DNA of 64,000 bases from Branchiostoma floridae (Eukaryota; Chordata; Leptocardii; Amphioxiformes; Branchiostomatidae): NCBI RefSeq assembly GCF_000003815.2, contig NC_049990.1:15111875-15175874 (forward strand). Direction: 5' to 3'. Positions 1-13,800 of the stretch are shown in pieces. The notes under the pieces are model-generated. The model did no database searches. It was not told where the DNA came from and was given only the letters and a program-made list of their open reading frames with translations. The translations under genes were made by a program, and so were the position numbers. The first letter of the stretch is position 1. Each line of letters opens with the position of its first letter.

Positions 1-2463
1 TTTTGCAATCATTGTTTTACCTTGCACTTTTCTTGAGATCGTCGTTGTCTGGAACTCCCCTCGACAGGAAAATCCCGCGGTTCATTTTTGCAGGGTCGAG
101 AGCCCAGTTGGAGATTCCCACAAAGGCCACCTTCTTTTGCTTAGCGTCAGTGTTGCCGCCATTGCTGCTTTCCTCCACATAACCTTCTTCCAGCAAAGGG
201 TGTAGCGTCTAAAGTAGTAAGAGTGATCGAAAACACAGAAAATGAACGTCTACAATATCCAAGAAACAAAGTGTTTCTTATTTCGATTATTTCTATTTCC
301 ACTTCAGACCTAGGATTTCAATACAACTACATTCTGACATGCAATCTTTTGATATGTTGATAAGCTGCGGAATATAAAGAAATTAGATACCTTCAATGGC
401 ATCTTCGGTGAGTCCTCCGCAAGCCCAATTTCATCCAAAACAACGACAGACACGAACTTGGTGAGGTCTTTGTCTTGCTGGAACATGCTGCACTGATGGA
501 AAGTCTTCACGATACTTTCTGGGGTAGCAAGCGGGCTACACTGGAAGGACACCATGTGGGCCTGGAAAATAAAGCAAAAACTTATGTATTGATAATTCAA
601 TGCAAAATATGGAAAGTAGTGATTCGAAAGAAAATTGTTTTTCCTGTTCACCTGTTTCAGTCTCTTGAAGAAATCCGAGGGAGCGGAGTCTCCTTGCATG
701 GCGTCACTGACCACACTTTTTGCCAACGACTTTGAACTCCCAGGTTTCCCCACGAGGAACAGGGGAATTCGCAGCTCGATGCAAACCACCATCATGAAGA
801 CATTCTCCTTGAGAGCAGTATTTCGGGCAATGTTTGGCGCTAGAAGGGTGTCCAACTGGTCCAGGAAAACATCTTGGCATCTAAAATGTGATAAAAATTT
901 CACCTTGTAATCACAAACTGTATTTGTTTTTGTGCGGCCCGCTTGCACTTTGACCCTGATCACGTGAGCGTGACGTCATTCGAGATTTAGTTGGGAAGTG
1001 GGCCGCACGGTTTTCTTTGCTTATTGTCGTGGAAAGGTAAATGGTTGTACATTGGAAGCATTTCAGCACACTATATCCAACTACCCTTTGTTTGTAGTAA
1101 AGCGATAACAATGCACAATCTGTTACTAGTAAGCAGTAGGAATCACACATCGATTTCTAACACTAAAACTAAGGTTTTGTCTAACAGCGTAATGTATCAT
1201 TATGAAATCAATAAAGTACATCACCAACATTTCGGTTTCCTTTTCAATTGTTTTTGCCCCCTTAGGTAGCTTGAAGAGTTGCCCTTTGAATAGCTTTGCA
1301 ATCGCCTTTCTGTAGTCGTTCCGTTTCTCCAATCGGGCTTGATAACACACACCCAGTGCGAGGATGAGTGCTCGGCATACGTCGGTGACCTTATTGAAAA
1401 AGAACTGACAATGTGTTAATTTCAAAGAAAACAATGTTATCAATGTCGAAAATTGTACCGAAGACACAGAATATGAGTGTCATAAAAAGTATACAGAAGA
1501 TAGATCATGGAAGAATACCTGTGCATTCTACGTAAATGTGCACTCTCGCTGGACTTGCGTCAAGCTTGCGTCACTGCGGGGTTCGTTCACTGCGTCACTG
1601 TTTTGTTATTTTCTCCGATCTTTTTATAATATAGATATTGCATAATGCGTAAAAGTATGACTTAGAAGACGACAAAATACACGAAAAGAAAATTCGTTCT
1701 TTATCCCCGAAATTCGTTGAGTATCTTTTAAGAACCCCGCTGTGACGCAAGCTTGACACAAGTGCAGTGAGAATGAACCTTAAGATACCAGTACACACAC
1801 GGAAAGATAGTCGCACCTGGGTTTGGGGTTGGTCAGCAATCTTTTTGTTCATCAGGGCTGATAAGACCGGCATTATTTGCAAAAACCAAGCCATGACAGT
1901 GAGAGTGCGTTCTACATCTCGAAGACTCACAAAGCTGCACTCATCCTGTTGATGTGACAGAAAAAGTTCTTAATGCAAAAGGCTCAAATTTCTCTACTCC
2001 TTCCCGATAGCCCATTGTTTTAATCTTCCATAAACTCCAAAATCTGGGCTATCACCGAAATTTACTACAAAACGCTTCAAATACAAACTATTGAGGAAAT
2101 ACAATCAACACTAGCTTAGCTGAAGTGGAAATGTTCAAACACAGACAGACCTTCTTTCCTCTCATGAATTCTTGAGATGTTGTCAGCACGGCCGTTACCA
2201 CGTCTATTGATTCTGCAGGGATCCGGTCTTCACTCACCTTATAAATATACATATAGAGAAAAAAGGCGCATTTATTCCCATAAACTTGTCATGTGTCCAA
2301 AAAGTCTTTGCTAGTCGCCTGGCAGAGAAGCATACACAGTGACTGAATTCACAATGTGGCTATAGCACACATGTAGACCCAAGTTGTAAAATATACATAA
2401 CCGTGTTTGTGTGTGTCCATGGTCCTTGTGTGAATGTGTGATTGTGTACTTATGCGTGTGTAA

Positions 2464-2504
<41 letters not shown>

Positions 2505-2524
2505 CGTATGTGTGCGTGTGTGTA

Positions 2525-2584
<60 letters not shown>

Positions 2585-4860
2585 CGTCCGAGGGTAATGG
2601 AAGAACTTGTACCATCTAGATGAGAAAATAATGTTCATCAACAACGAAAAACGGAACAACAATTCTATAATACTCACACATCTCTTGACCATCTGTTCAA
2701 TGTACAGCCGTTCAGTCTGACTGTTGAGCTGACCAAAGTCCCAAACAAGAGGTAGCATACTGGGTGGAAGGGGCTGGACCCGGTAGACCAACTGCCTCAT
2801 TGGGATGCGACCTACGCAATAAAATTCAAACGTTGTCATTCTTGGTTGATGATGTATCAAGTTACATGTTACAAGTATCATGGGCAAGGTTGACTGCAAG
2901 AACGTCAATGAAACTTTTGCTCTAGTGTGAAGAACAGGTATTGCTATAAATCATGCGGTCAGTAATAATCTGACTGTACCAAGTTTGTCCTCTGTTTGTT
3001 CTGCCCTGATATGATAGCCAAGTCCAGCTTGTTCAAGACGACGGATCATAGCTTTCGTGTGCCTGAAGTAAAAAAGGGAACAAATACCATAAACTCACGT
3101 GATTTTAAAATGACATGATATAACGTTACATATCATCTATCATAACATGGTGTCAACGAAGAATTCCGATATAACAACATAACAACATAAATCTGTTGAG
3201 CAGCGAATAACCCCAATGTACATAATTATCAACTTAAAACATCCATTTGAATTCCGTCGACTCACCGCCTATAGGGATTGACAGCTGCTACTATCTTCAG
3301 ACTGTCTTCTCCTGTAGGCAAAGCTTTGCCATTCACAGTCCCATCACACATGATCTCTTTGATCAGCCCGACAGCTTCACTTGTGTTTGCCTCGTCGAGG
3401 AAAAGGACAGTTTCGACGTTGTGTCGGCGCCGGTTTTCTGTGGCTAGCCTCTGTGCCTTTGTTACTGTACGGATGATGTCCTCTGCGGTCACACCTCCAT
3501 GAAGCTAGTTTTATACATTGTGAATAAGGATGATACTTAGTGTTGAATACGATAATTTACCAGCTTCTATACTGCATTTACGCCTAACAGCGATAATTTG
3601 TCCTGACATATGCATATGAAAGTCAATGATACCATTTCCATTTTTTTCTCTGCCGCAGCAAAATGACTATATCTAGGGTATATTTTTCTTCCTGTACGTA
3701 ATGCACACCTTCAAATCTTTCAACTCATATAAAACTTTACCTCTATCATATTGGAAATATCTGTATCCATATGTAACGCTGCTACACACAATGCAAAACA
3801 TTCACCTTCATGATAACCATATTCTTGGGTCGGTTGGTCTTGGAAGTTGGTCCTGCCTGTAGGTCGCACATGAACTTCACAAGGCGTGTTTTACCACAGC
3901 CTGTTTCTCCCATTATGATGACAGGGATGTTACACCTGGAAAATTGTATAATTCTTAAGGTGTTATCTCACAGCACTTGGGACAACGGTGCGGCACTGTG
4001 GGGTTCGTTCACTGCGGTACTGCTGTGTATTGTCCTTTTTAAATAATTTAGATCTTGCGTAATACGTAAAAGTATGACTTAGAAGACAACAAAATAGTAT
4101 TACACAAAAAGTAAGAGTTGAGTAATCTTTCGAACCCCGTAGTGCCGCACCGGTGCCCCAAGTGCAGTGAGACGATAAAGTCGTACATGGAAGTGCACGG
4201 GCGTTTGCTCTGAAGAGGAGGTGAAAAGTATAGGAATTTCAAATTAAACAGGCATACTTTTTCAATAGAAGATAACATCATGATTGACAACTTACCTGAA
4301 TCGCATGTGTATTGCCAAAATCTTCTTCACGTTGTCTGTTGTCAGCTCATAACTCTCGTCAGGGTCAAAGTATTCGCCTTTATCCAGCCCCATGACCTTG
4401 CGTAGTTTATCGATCTTGGCACTCCTAACATGACAGTGATTTAGTGAGATTTACTTAAGTAGTTTGGCAACTTATCATCATCTTAAAGAGACTTAAAGAG
4501 ATTGAAATCAACACGTGAGAGCACATTACCTTTGCTTCTTCTCAAAGTTGTCCTGTAACTCTACCCGCTGTACGACCAAACTTTGCCTTAGTGGTTTGGT
4601 CATGAACCTGTGCTGTAGGACACTGTTGTCGGTCGGATCCCTTATGTCTCCGTTTGCATCCACATTGAAGCCGAGGAATGTCATCGTGTGGCGATCGGAG
4701 TTGAAGAACAGGTATGGATGAGGGCTGCACAAAGAGATCACAAGTTGAAACATACATTAAGAAATAGACCACTGTGCCATGATATACTTTCGTCGTGTCA
4801 GAGCTACATGTTAACTTCAGAAAATCATCAATTGGCACATCTTGGGCTCCTTAATGTGTA

Positions 4861-4898
<38 letters not shown>

Positions 4899-7800
4899 TA
4901 ATGTATACATCTCTCTCTCTCTCTCTTTCTCTCTCTTTCCTTTGTGTGAGTAGAAATCATAGCACAATAGCATACTCGGTGCTAGCTAGTGTTAGTTGTA
5001 AATACTGTACTCTCACCAATTTTCCCATCTTCGACGAAGATGGTATTGAATGGGATCCTTTGCTGTCTCTGCGTTGTCATTTGCCTCTGTAACGTCCACT
5101 AGTACTTTGAACGACGGGCTTTCATCGGCCATCTCAAGGGAGGGAGTCGCGAAATCCTGTAATTTTTTATTGTTTAGCATCACTTGGGATTATTCTGCAA
5201 ATTAATAACTAGAAAATTGTGCAATTCATTAGTATAGTCTATTGTCGTTTTCCTTGGTACCAAATAATAAGTTATTAGGCCACAAAATGTACAAATGATG
5301 AAAGGAGGTCAACAGTGGTCAAGTGGCCAAGAAAACTAGAACGTTAAGAAGTGGCCAAGTAAAGTTGGCAAGATAGCACCAGCAGTATGGTACAAACGTT
5401 ATCTAGACATCCCTCCATCTATGATTAGATTCAACTCATTTTAACTTCATAGAACAAAAGAAACTAGTAACTAGCACCACATATAGCGGATTGATATGAT
5501 ATGGCATAGACGAATACCTTACTCCAGATCTGCAAATCTATACAAAGAATAGAATGACTCTTTCGATGCAACATGTGAACAAAACAGCCTCTTAATGTGG
5601 TTAACGTTAGTTCTATTCATTTCAACTTACCTTGGACATGATAATCATGAATTCAACGACAAACTTCTTCAGTCCAGGAAGACTGTCGCGGAATTCATAC
5701 TGGCAGAAGACGTTCTGCTCGCAGTCTCTGAGCTGGTGATTCAGGAAGGAAAGGAAGTGACGAAGTTCTGCCCAGGATGGATCCTTGATTCCGCAATGAC
5801 TGAAACGGGAATAGCTTTTGTTAGGGGCAGGCTGGTTCAAGCAGTGTGGAAACTATGGAAATGGAAGATGGATTATATGGAGAAAATGCACTTTGTGATA
5901 GGAATGTGCTCCAAGGAAAATATTTGGTATTCAAAAGAAACCTACCGGAGTACAACATTCAGAAAGTCGGCATGGTTGTCAACAACAGAACCAGGTGTAA
6001 ATGTGAGTTTGTCTAAGTCTTCTCCAGCCTCCCAGTGCCGTAGGTAGTGATAAGGTCTCTGGAACTCCTCAGTAGAGAAGAGAGTTGCATCCATGACGGG
6101 ATCCTGTGCTCCTCGCTCTAATAGATATATAAAGACCATGTGAAATGTATATAACAACTTTCTATAACAATCTGTAAGTAGTCAACCAGACGTATACTAT
6201 ATGAAGGCTAATTATAAAGAGCATTGAAATATCCACCCTTAACTTTATTAGGGTTTTCATTGAACCAGCAGATGGCCAAGTAACACATGTTACAAAAAGC
6301 AGTGACTACCTCTTTGAAAAGGAACGTTACATGTATATATCATACCTTCTCTTGCCTCCTGCTCCAAGGCAAGTATCTCGGTTGGAGCCCGGCAAGTAGC
6401 AGAGGGCAGAAATGTCACAAACGGTACATGACGGTTGTTTGATGCTTCAGCCGTCTGCGGTAAGAACGTAAACTGTGAACACTCCCAACACAATCAATAC
6501 ACATTTTGACAACAACGACAGCAGGAAATTTTACAATCTACCTACCTGGTCATCTGTCGCACCCGAAGTCCTCTCGATGAGGTACAGGTCCCATGGGAGT
6601 CGCAGCCAGACTTTGCCATCTTTCCCCATCACACGGCCGAGAACGGTCAGATTGAAAAGGAAATAGTCCAATCCCTTGCGCACCTTTTGGAGAAAATGTC
6701 ATGTACTAGTTACTTTTATGTACTAGTAAATGTCAATAAAATGTGTAGTATAAAAAAAAAACACGGTGGCAACAAAAAAGATATTTAGTTAATGATTCCC
6801 AGATAACTTTCAATACCCACCAGTGGAGACATATCAATGTGGATGATCGTCGGCGTTGGTTTCTCAGGATCTTGCTCTTTTACATTCAGAGCCGATAAGA
6901 CAGTGTCCACATCAATGACCGCCTCATGAAACGGAACCTTTTGATAGCAAGACGTGCTTCTGGTCGATCCTGTTTTAGCCCGTAGCTTCTCGGCAAGACG
7001 CTGCACATACAGAGACTTTCCCAGACCAGGTCTGTCAGATGAGATCACACGCACGGAGCTCCTACACAGTAAGGGCCATGGCGTGCAATTCAGCAGTGAT
7101 ACCAAAATAAACGATCGAGGAGAAAATTTTCTGATGAAATTCAGTCTCACAGACGAAAGACAGTGGAAGATCCCTAAAACGTCTGACCTTTTCCAACTCA
7201 ATCCGGTTGTTTGAGTAACTGTTAGTTTATAACTTAGATGTCGTACCGTCATCGACGTATTCACCCACTCACTCACTCACTCACTCACTCACTCACTCAC
7301 TCACTCACTCACTCACTCACTCACTCACTCCGGCGAGTTCGACGTATTCAGATGAAATTATTCATGACATAGATTAAAAATCAGAATCTTTCAGCTATGG
7401 GACGTTTGCAAGTCATACCTTTGGTAGTCAAGACTGCTTGCAGGTTCAGTGCCATGTATGGAATTGCTCTGAACAAGTTGCGTTGACAGGTAAGCTTGGA
7501 TATCCTCGAGGGGCCTGGACGTGAATTGTTGTACCCGATACTGTTCCAGGGCCGTAGCGATGTAAGACTGGTGCTGTGTCTCCCTGGCGCACGTTAGAAC
7601 TAAATGGCATCCTTCATGTAAAAACAGAGACAATAATTTGAATATAGAAAAAAAATCTAGCGGTAGAGAAAATCTAAGATTCAAAGCATTGTTTTACATC
7701 AACTGTCCAAAAGAAATTATTGTCTAGTAGATTTGTAAAGTGAATAGTGTGCAAACGCACAGGTCGGTACCACACTCAAGGTACTTATCCGCAATAATAT

Positions 7801-10800
7801 TGTAGTAATAGAAGGACTAAAAGTAGAAAGCAAATAATAAAACCAACACACAAGCAAGACATATCATTATGTATGTCTCATTATAACGTGCCTTACTGTG
7901 AAAATAATTTGTAAGCTCATACCTGAATGTCGCTGCATCAGCTTTGAGCGTTCCTCTTCAGCTTTTACACTGACGTCATGATCCAGCTGATCGATGTTCA
8001 CCAAGCAAAATATTCTACCTGTTTGGTCAGTCACGGCTCTTTTCCAGAGTAACACGATCTACAGAGGATCAAAAGATATGTTATTTGTCAACTGACAACT
8101 ACATGTGGCTGTACATAACATTGTAACAGTCATATGGCCAAATGCTCGTATGCAGATCTAAGTTATATTTTCTGAAATTTTCTACACAAATTTACATTTG
8201 ATAATCACTTGCAACAACAAACTATTGATTGAAAATTTCAATTCATTTATTCAACTTATGTATATTGCCCATGTGTTTCATAACACAGAAATCTTGCAGA
8301 GAACTATGTGCTCTCTCACCTCCTCTGTCGTAGAATCCGATGTACACAGGAGTACTTCACTGTAAGATGGCAGAGGGGCGTCGACGCCTCCGTGCAAATA
8401 CAGGGACAACACTGTTCTGAACATGTCACCTAAATAGCAGTAGAATGTAAAATAAACCATGATTAAACGAAATGAAAGAACCAAATTCTAATAGGATGTC
8501 TTTGCTGTAGAAAAATTGAGATATCAGAACGCATATCTACATACCTGAAGGACAGACGATCAAATTTGGGACGCCCTCTTTCAAATATGTATCTGGCCAT
8601 GGTCTGCTCGGTGAACTGTAGTCTGAAAGCATATATGTGTAGACATTCGCCAAGTGATTTACCTAGTAAAATACTAAAAAGGTGATAAAATTCAATGTGT
8701 GAGATAAAAATACATATGGCCTCCGTCAACAAATATTGACCACGTTAAGATCCTAATTCACATCATTCCTACAGCTTCGGCTAAGACAAAATACAATGTA
8801 TTGCTATATGAGGATTGCAGTCTCTGCCATATAGTACAGTGATTTGTAAGTTCAGTTATGTTGCAAAGATTTGCAACAGATAGCTGGTGCGACATAAAAT
8901 GTGCTCCAATAAACATGACGCACCTTTAGTGCTCAGAGCTTCTACAACACGGCCAAGATGATCCAAGCTCAAGTACTCCTTCATGTTCTCAAACTGGGTT
9001 GACTTCAAGTACAGGTGCCAAATATAAGAGACTTTTTCCACAAGGGTCCTGCAGAAAATCACACCAATATTTTGTCTCATTCAAATGGCATTAGTAATTT
9101 TAATGTAAGAAAGACGACTAACTGCAATTTTGTAACCAGTAAATGGCAATGATATGACAAATACCGAAATTACTCACTCATCTCTGTCTTTGGTTTCCGT
9201 AACAAACCAACGCGTGAGTTCACTCAGGGAGGACATGTTTGTCAGTGGGGCAAGCCCTGGAACGTTTCTGCTGGAATTATCGTGCTCCTCGGACCGTTCT
9301 GGACTTGCTTCTGTTAAATCTTGTCCTCTCGCGTCTGTGGTTTCTTCCTTCTGTCCAAGGATCTCTTGAACCAGCTCGTCATTGTTGTAGTTGTTAATGC
9401 ACCAATCGATGGCTTCATCAAGGGTCTCATTGAAGTTTCCTCTTTGGGAGACTTTAAGAGCAGCTTCAGCCATGTCGTCTGAAAGTCTTGGAACGAAATT
9501 GTGAAGTTCTCTCAGGAGTGCCTCCCTATCGAGTGCGCCTGTGACAGGGGCGTCGTCTTCACTTTTCTCCTCGAAGGATCCACCGCCAATTGCATCCACC
9601 ATCTCGTCATCGAGGTCTATCATTGAGAAGGCTTCTTTCAGGTCATTGACCGAACAGTGTGTTTTGATACTGTCTAGCAACACAAGTGCTTGTGAGGATG
9701 CCGCGTCGCCATTTAGAACGTTTGCTAGCTCCCTGCGAAGAACCACAATTTGCTCGGTGGTGAAGTTGTTAAGCTCCGGATGGACACCTCTTTTGAAGTC
9801 GACGAATTCAAGCCAGCCTTCCAGACATGACTCCATGAACTTTGCGAGATTGGTGACCTCTGTGACAAGGTCTTTTTCTGTTCCAGCAAGAGTTGACGAA
9901 CCAAAGCCAAAATCGATTCTTGCTTTGACTTTCTTCTGGGGATCGCAGAACAGAATGCATGTCCACCTATCAAAGAGCACGGAGCCAGTTCTGCGCAGAC
10001 GTAGGTACACGTTTCCAAGACGAATGACACCGTTGAATACCTGAAGAAATGGAAATATTTCCACAAATTGAAAGCTATTACATACAATCAGCAGCAACAT
10101 TAAAAAGCAGAAAATAAAGATTTTGTTTTATTATTGCAACATGTATTTACAAGACATGGTGACGGCACACTCAAGTGGTGACTTATATTCATACCGCCAC
10201 CGCATAAGTATACAAATACATGGGTTAATAAATACAAGGAAAGAAAACAAGATAACAAAATAACAAATAAGCAAAGCACTGAAGCAAAAAACAGCACATG
10301 AAGATTAAAAGACATAAACTGAGGATATGATAATCAACTTACTCCCTTAAGACTGGTAAGTTGATGTTTAGTCATTACTGAAGCGATTGGAATCTATTAA
10401 AAAAGTTTGCACAAACATCAATATTTTGGAGTTTCTACAGAGAACAGAAAAGAAGAACCTTTTAAAAGCAACTGTACTAAAATGTCGTCGGATAGAGTGT
10501 CCATATCAAAACCTACCAGTCTTCTCAAATTGCCGAAGAGGGAAGATCTCTGTTGAGTGTAGTTAGGGCAGTGTAGCATAAAGTGACAAATGCTTTCGCA
10601 CCAAATAAAGATTTTCTCTGTCACACCGTAACACCACAACATTATGACAATAATCTTACCTCAACGAACTTTTCCACCTCTTCCTTCCCTTTGTCGGCAG
10701 TTCCTGCAATCAGCATGAGCTTGCTTTGGAGTGTCTTTAAGTTACTGACACTGTAGTGCCGATCATCATCATCGTCGTCCTCGGCCTGGCTGAGTCGTAA

Positions 10801-13800
10801 TGTAACGACGGCATCGAGTGGTTCCTGATGAGGATCAATAAAATACATGTTATAAATCTACCATTGGATCTGAAGCAACAACACAATCTTTAAGTGTATC
10901 ATAAAATGCAAGGGATATACTTTTGCACATTATCACCATTGGAACTTTGTTTGGAATTAAGAAAAACAAATACATATACATACCTGTAAGTCCTTTGGTT
11001 GGGTAATGTGGCCGATCTCGTAGATGCCCCTGGCATTTATCGCCTCTGCTTGCGAGAGGGACGACTTTTCTACGGATCCGTGGGATTCTTGAACGTGTTT
11101 AAGCCACGCCAGATGGTTCTTCATGTCGCGCTATAGAGGCAGTAAATGGCAAGTTCAAGGATTTTTATATCGACAGGAAGATACTTTGTTCGTCCAAATT
11201 CTCCAGGATAGCCACAAGCACAATTAGTTTCCATGTCTTGGATTCTCAGATATAAACCATACCATAAAGCTGAAGTAGAATTCGCCAAATCATAATCAGA
11301 CTATCTTTCCAGACACATAAGGTACCAACTACGTAGTTATGCAGATGTGTAAGTTATAGATGTGTTTGCATTTACCTAACCCGCTTGCAATGTGCTACTT
11401 GGTTGGGGAGCCAGTATTCCGTCCCGTGTGGTGACTATAGATATAGATTATTCTAAGCCTGTATTACAAAAAAAGACGAATTCCATGCCCGTTGAGCACA
11501 GCAAAACTGTAAGGCACTTAACGAACCAGATAGATATACTAATTGTGACATTTGACCTTTGAGGAAACTAACCAATTTCTTTGGTAGGTTTGGGTCCTGT
11601 GTCAGATATGTCTCGAGCCTTTTGGCAGCCTGCATCATTTCAGGAAATCCAGCATCTTGTTTGAGGTCGTAGATCAGAGGCCCGTAGCCGATGCCTGCTG
11701 ACAGGAGCATGTTCACCCTGTCGATCTCAATGTCTGTCTCCCCAGCCGATATGCTGGCTAGATCAGCAAACACCTTCAGTTCTTTTGTGTCTGAAAACAA
11801 GAAAATGCGCCAAATTTGAGAAGATACGAAAATGCGTCAGATGTGGGAATAGATGACGAGTTGCAAATTTAATCAAAATTCGCTATAAATATTACTAGCG
11901 CCTCAATATCTGAAGATGAGTGCTTTAAGACGAAGATTTACGTTATCAAGAGCAACGTGACTTATGCAATACCGAACCTTTAGTGTGTTTTCGCATCCAC
12001 TCCACCAAAGGTTTTGACAGGACGAAGGCATTGAGAGCATCTGAAGTAGCTTCTGTCAATTCAGCGAGAATCGAAGTAGCATTGAAGACAGAGTCATCCA
12101 TGGATCTCAGTGGGCGCATTTTGAAGGATGCATTTCTCTGCATGAAGAAAAATTATGTGTTTTAGAATGAGGCATTACATGTACGTGTAAGGCATGTAGC
12201 TACAAAGCATACTTTGCACTTTCTTTCGGTAGGAGGGCAACTGGTTGCGTTTACACTAATTCCTTACCCCTCTTGTAAAATGCTATCAAAGCTTTCTGAC
12301 TGTGGAAGGGTGATGAGCCTACGAATCAATTCCAAAAGAAGACAGCTATAACTACTTAAATTGCATTTTAGCAACATGTGTAGCCAAACTCTAAATACTC
12401 ACAGAGTCCAGTAAAGTTTCAACCGAGCTGAAGTCTCCTCCCAGTTGATAGGTCCGCCTGACATCGTTGACACGACCGGCCTTCTCGATGTACTGCCCGA
12501 GCAGGTGATATTGCCTGATCTGTTCTGCTCTCTCCTTTACCCAACAGGCCGAGGGATGGTCAGATAGCTTCGTAATTTCTTGGAGCAAGTCTCGTTCCCT
12601 GCCCATTATGCCTCCGAAATACTTGTCGACGTCCTCTAAGGTGATTTCTCCTGTTTCTATGCTTTCACGTTGCTCCTCCCACACCTTAAGGGCTGGCATG
12701 CAAATGTTGGTGACTACCTGATCTATTGAGAGCTCTATTTGATGGTCCTCTGTCGTGTCGGGCGAATGTGGCATCTCCTCTGGTGCTGCGTCTCTTTGTT
12801 TCTGTATCCTGTTGCGCAACTCCTCTGCCTGCTCCTTCCAAATGATTTGGAAGAGGGTACTGTTTTCCAGTCGTCCCACAGGATCCAGTATTGCTTTGAC
12901 TTGTGGCTTGAGGTTAAAGAATGTCACCGTTGGTACTTCTTCAAGACCCTCGCCGTTTGCTGTAGCTTGTTTGTCATCAAAGATGAAGACAGCACAGAGC
13001 TGACTGACAGGTAGTCTGTCGACGACCGCGTCCACTTTCTGTTGTAGCGTGCTTCTGTCGACTAACAAGATAGTTCAGATTTCTGATTAGATTAAATCTC
13101 TAAAAAATTATGATTAAAGAGAAACAGTTACTACAACATTAGAAGAGAAAAGCAGAACTAGATACAAAGTTCATTAAAAAAACGAAAACAATTGCAACTT
13201 GCCTGGACCGATGATCTCAGACATTCCCAAGAACTTTTGCAAGTGTCGTCGTTCTACTTTGAATGCTTCAAGCTCGGCCTTTCGCCGATACATAGCTATG
13301 CCAATTTTCCCGCGGGTCGGTTTTGGTTGCTGTGCGTTCTGACTTTCTTCGCCATCTTGGTTGAGCGGTGTGATTGTTTGACAGAGCGCAAAGAACCGAC
13401 CGCTGAATTCGATTAATATTTCTAACTCTTCCACGGTGATGGTCCCATCTAACAGCTTTCTTTCCACATCTTCCAGTTTTGAAACAGCCACGACGATCTT
13501 TTCTTGGCAGTCTAGATCAAGTGTTTCTTTCAGAACTGATGCTCCAGCTTTTAGGAATGGGAAGTCAGGGTTATGAATACTACATGTCATACAAGATCAT
13601 CAAACTTTATCCAACCGACAGTTCTAATGATTGAGACTAAAAAATTTGCCCGTCTCCGTGTTAACGGAAGGGTACTTTCTGCTGCCATTTTCGATATGTG
13701 ATGTTGAAGCCAAGTTGCAGCAACGGGTCATAACGGTGATGGATAATCTGTGTCACCCCCCGTCTCTGTTCAAGTTCGGACGGTGACATCGAATGTACAC

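Noticed and set aside
2349-2908. Long His/Thr- or Val/Cys-rich open frames over the TG repeat
   Set aside because: Pure dinucleotide repeat stays open in several frames by composition; no conserved flanking residues. The real exon here is 2678-2811 only.
8463-8732. Longer open frame over RNF213 exon 24
   Set aside because: Conserved sequence [11 protein letters not shown] lies in a different frame with a clean acceptor at 8622/8623.
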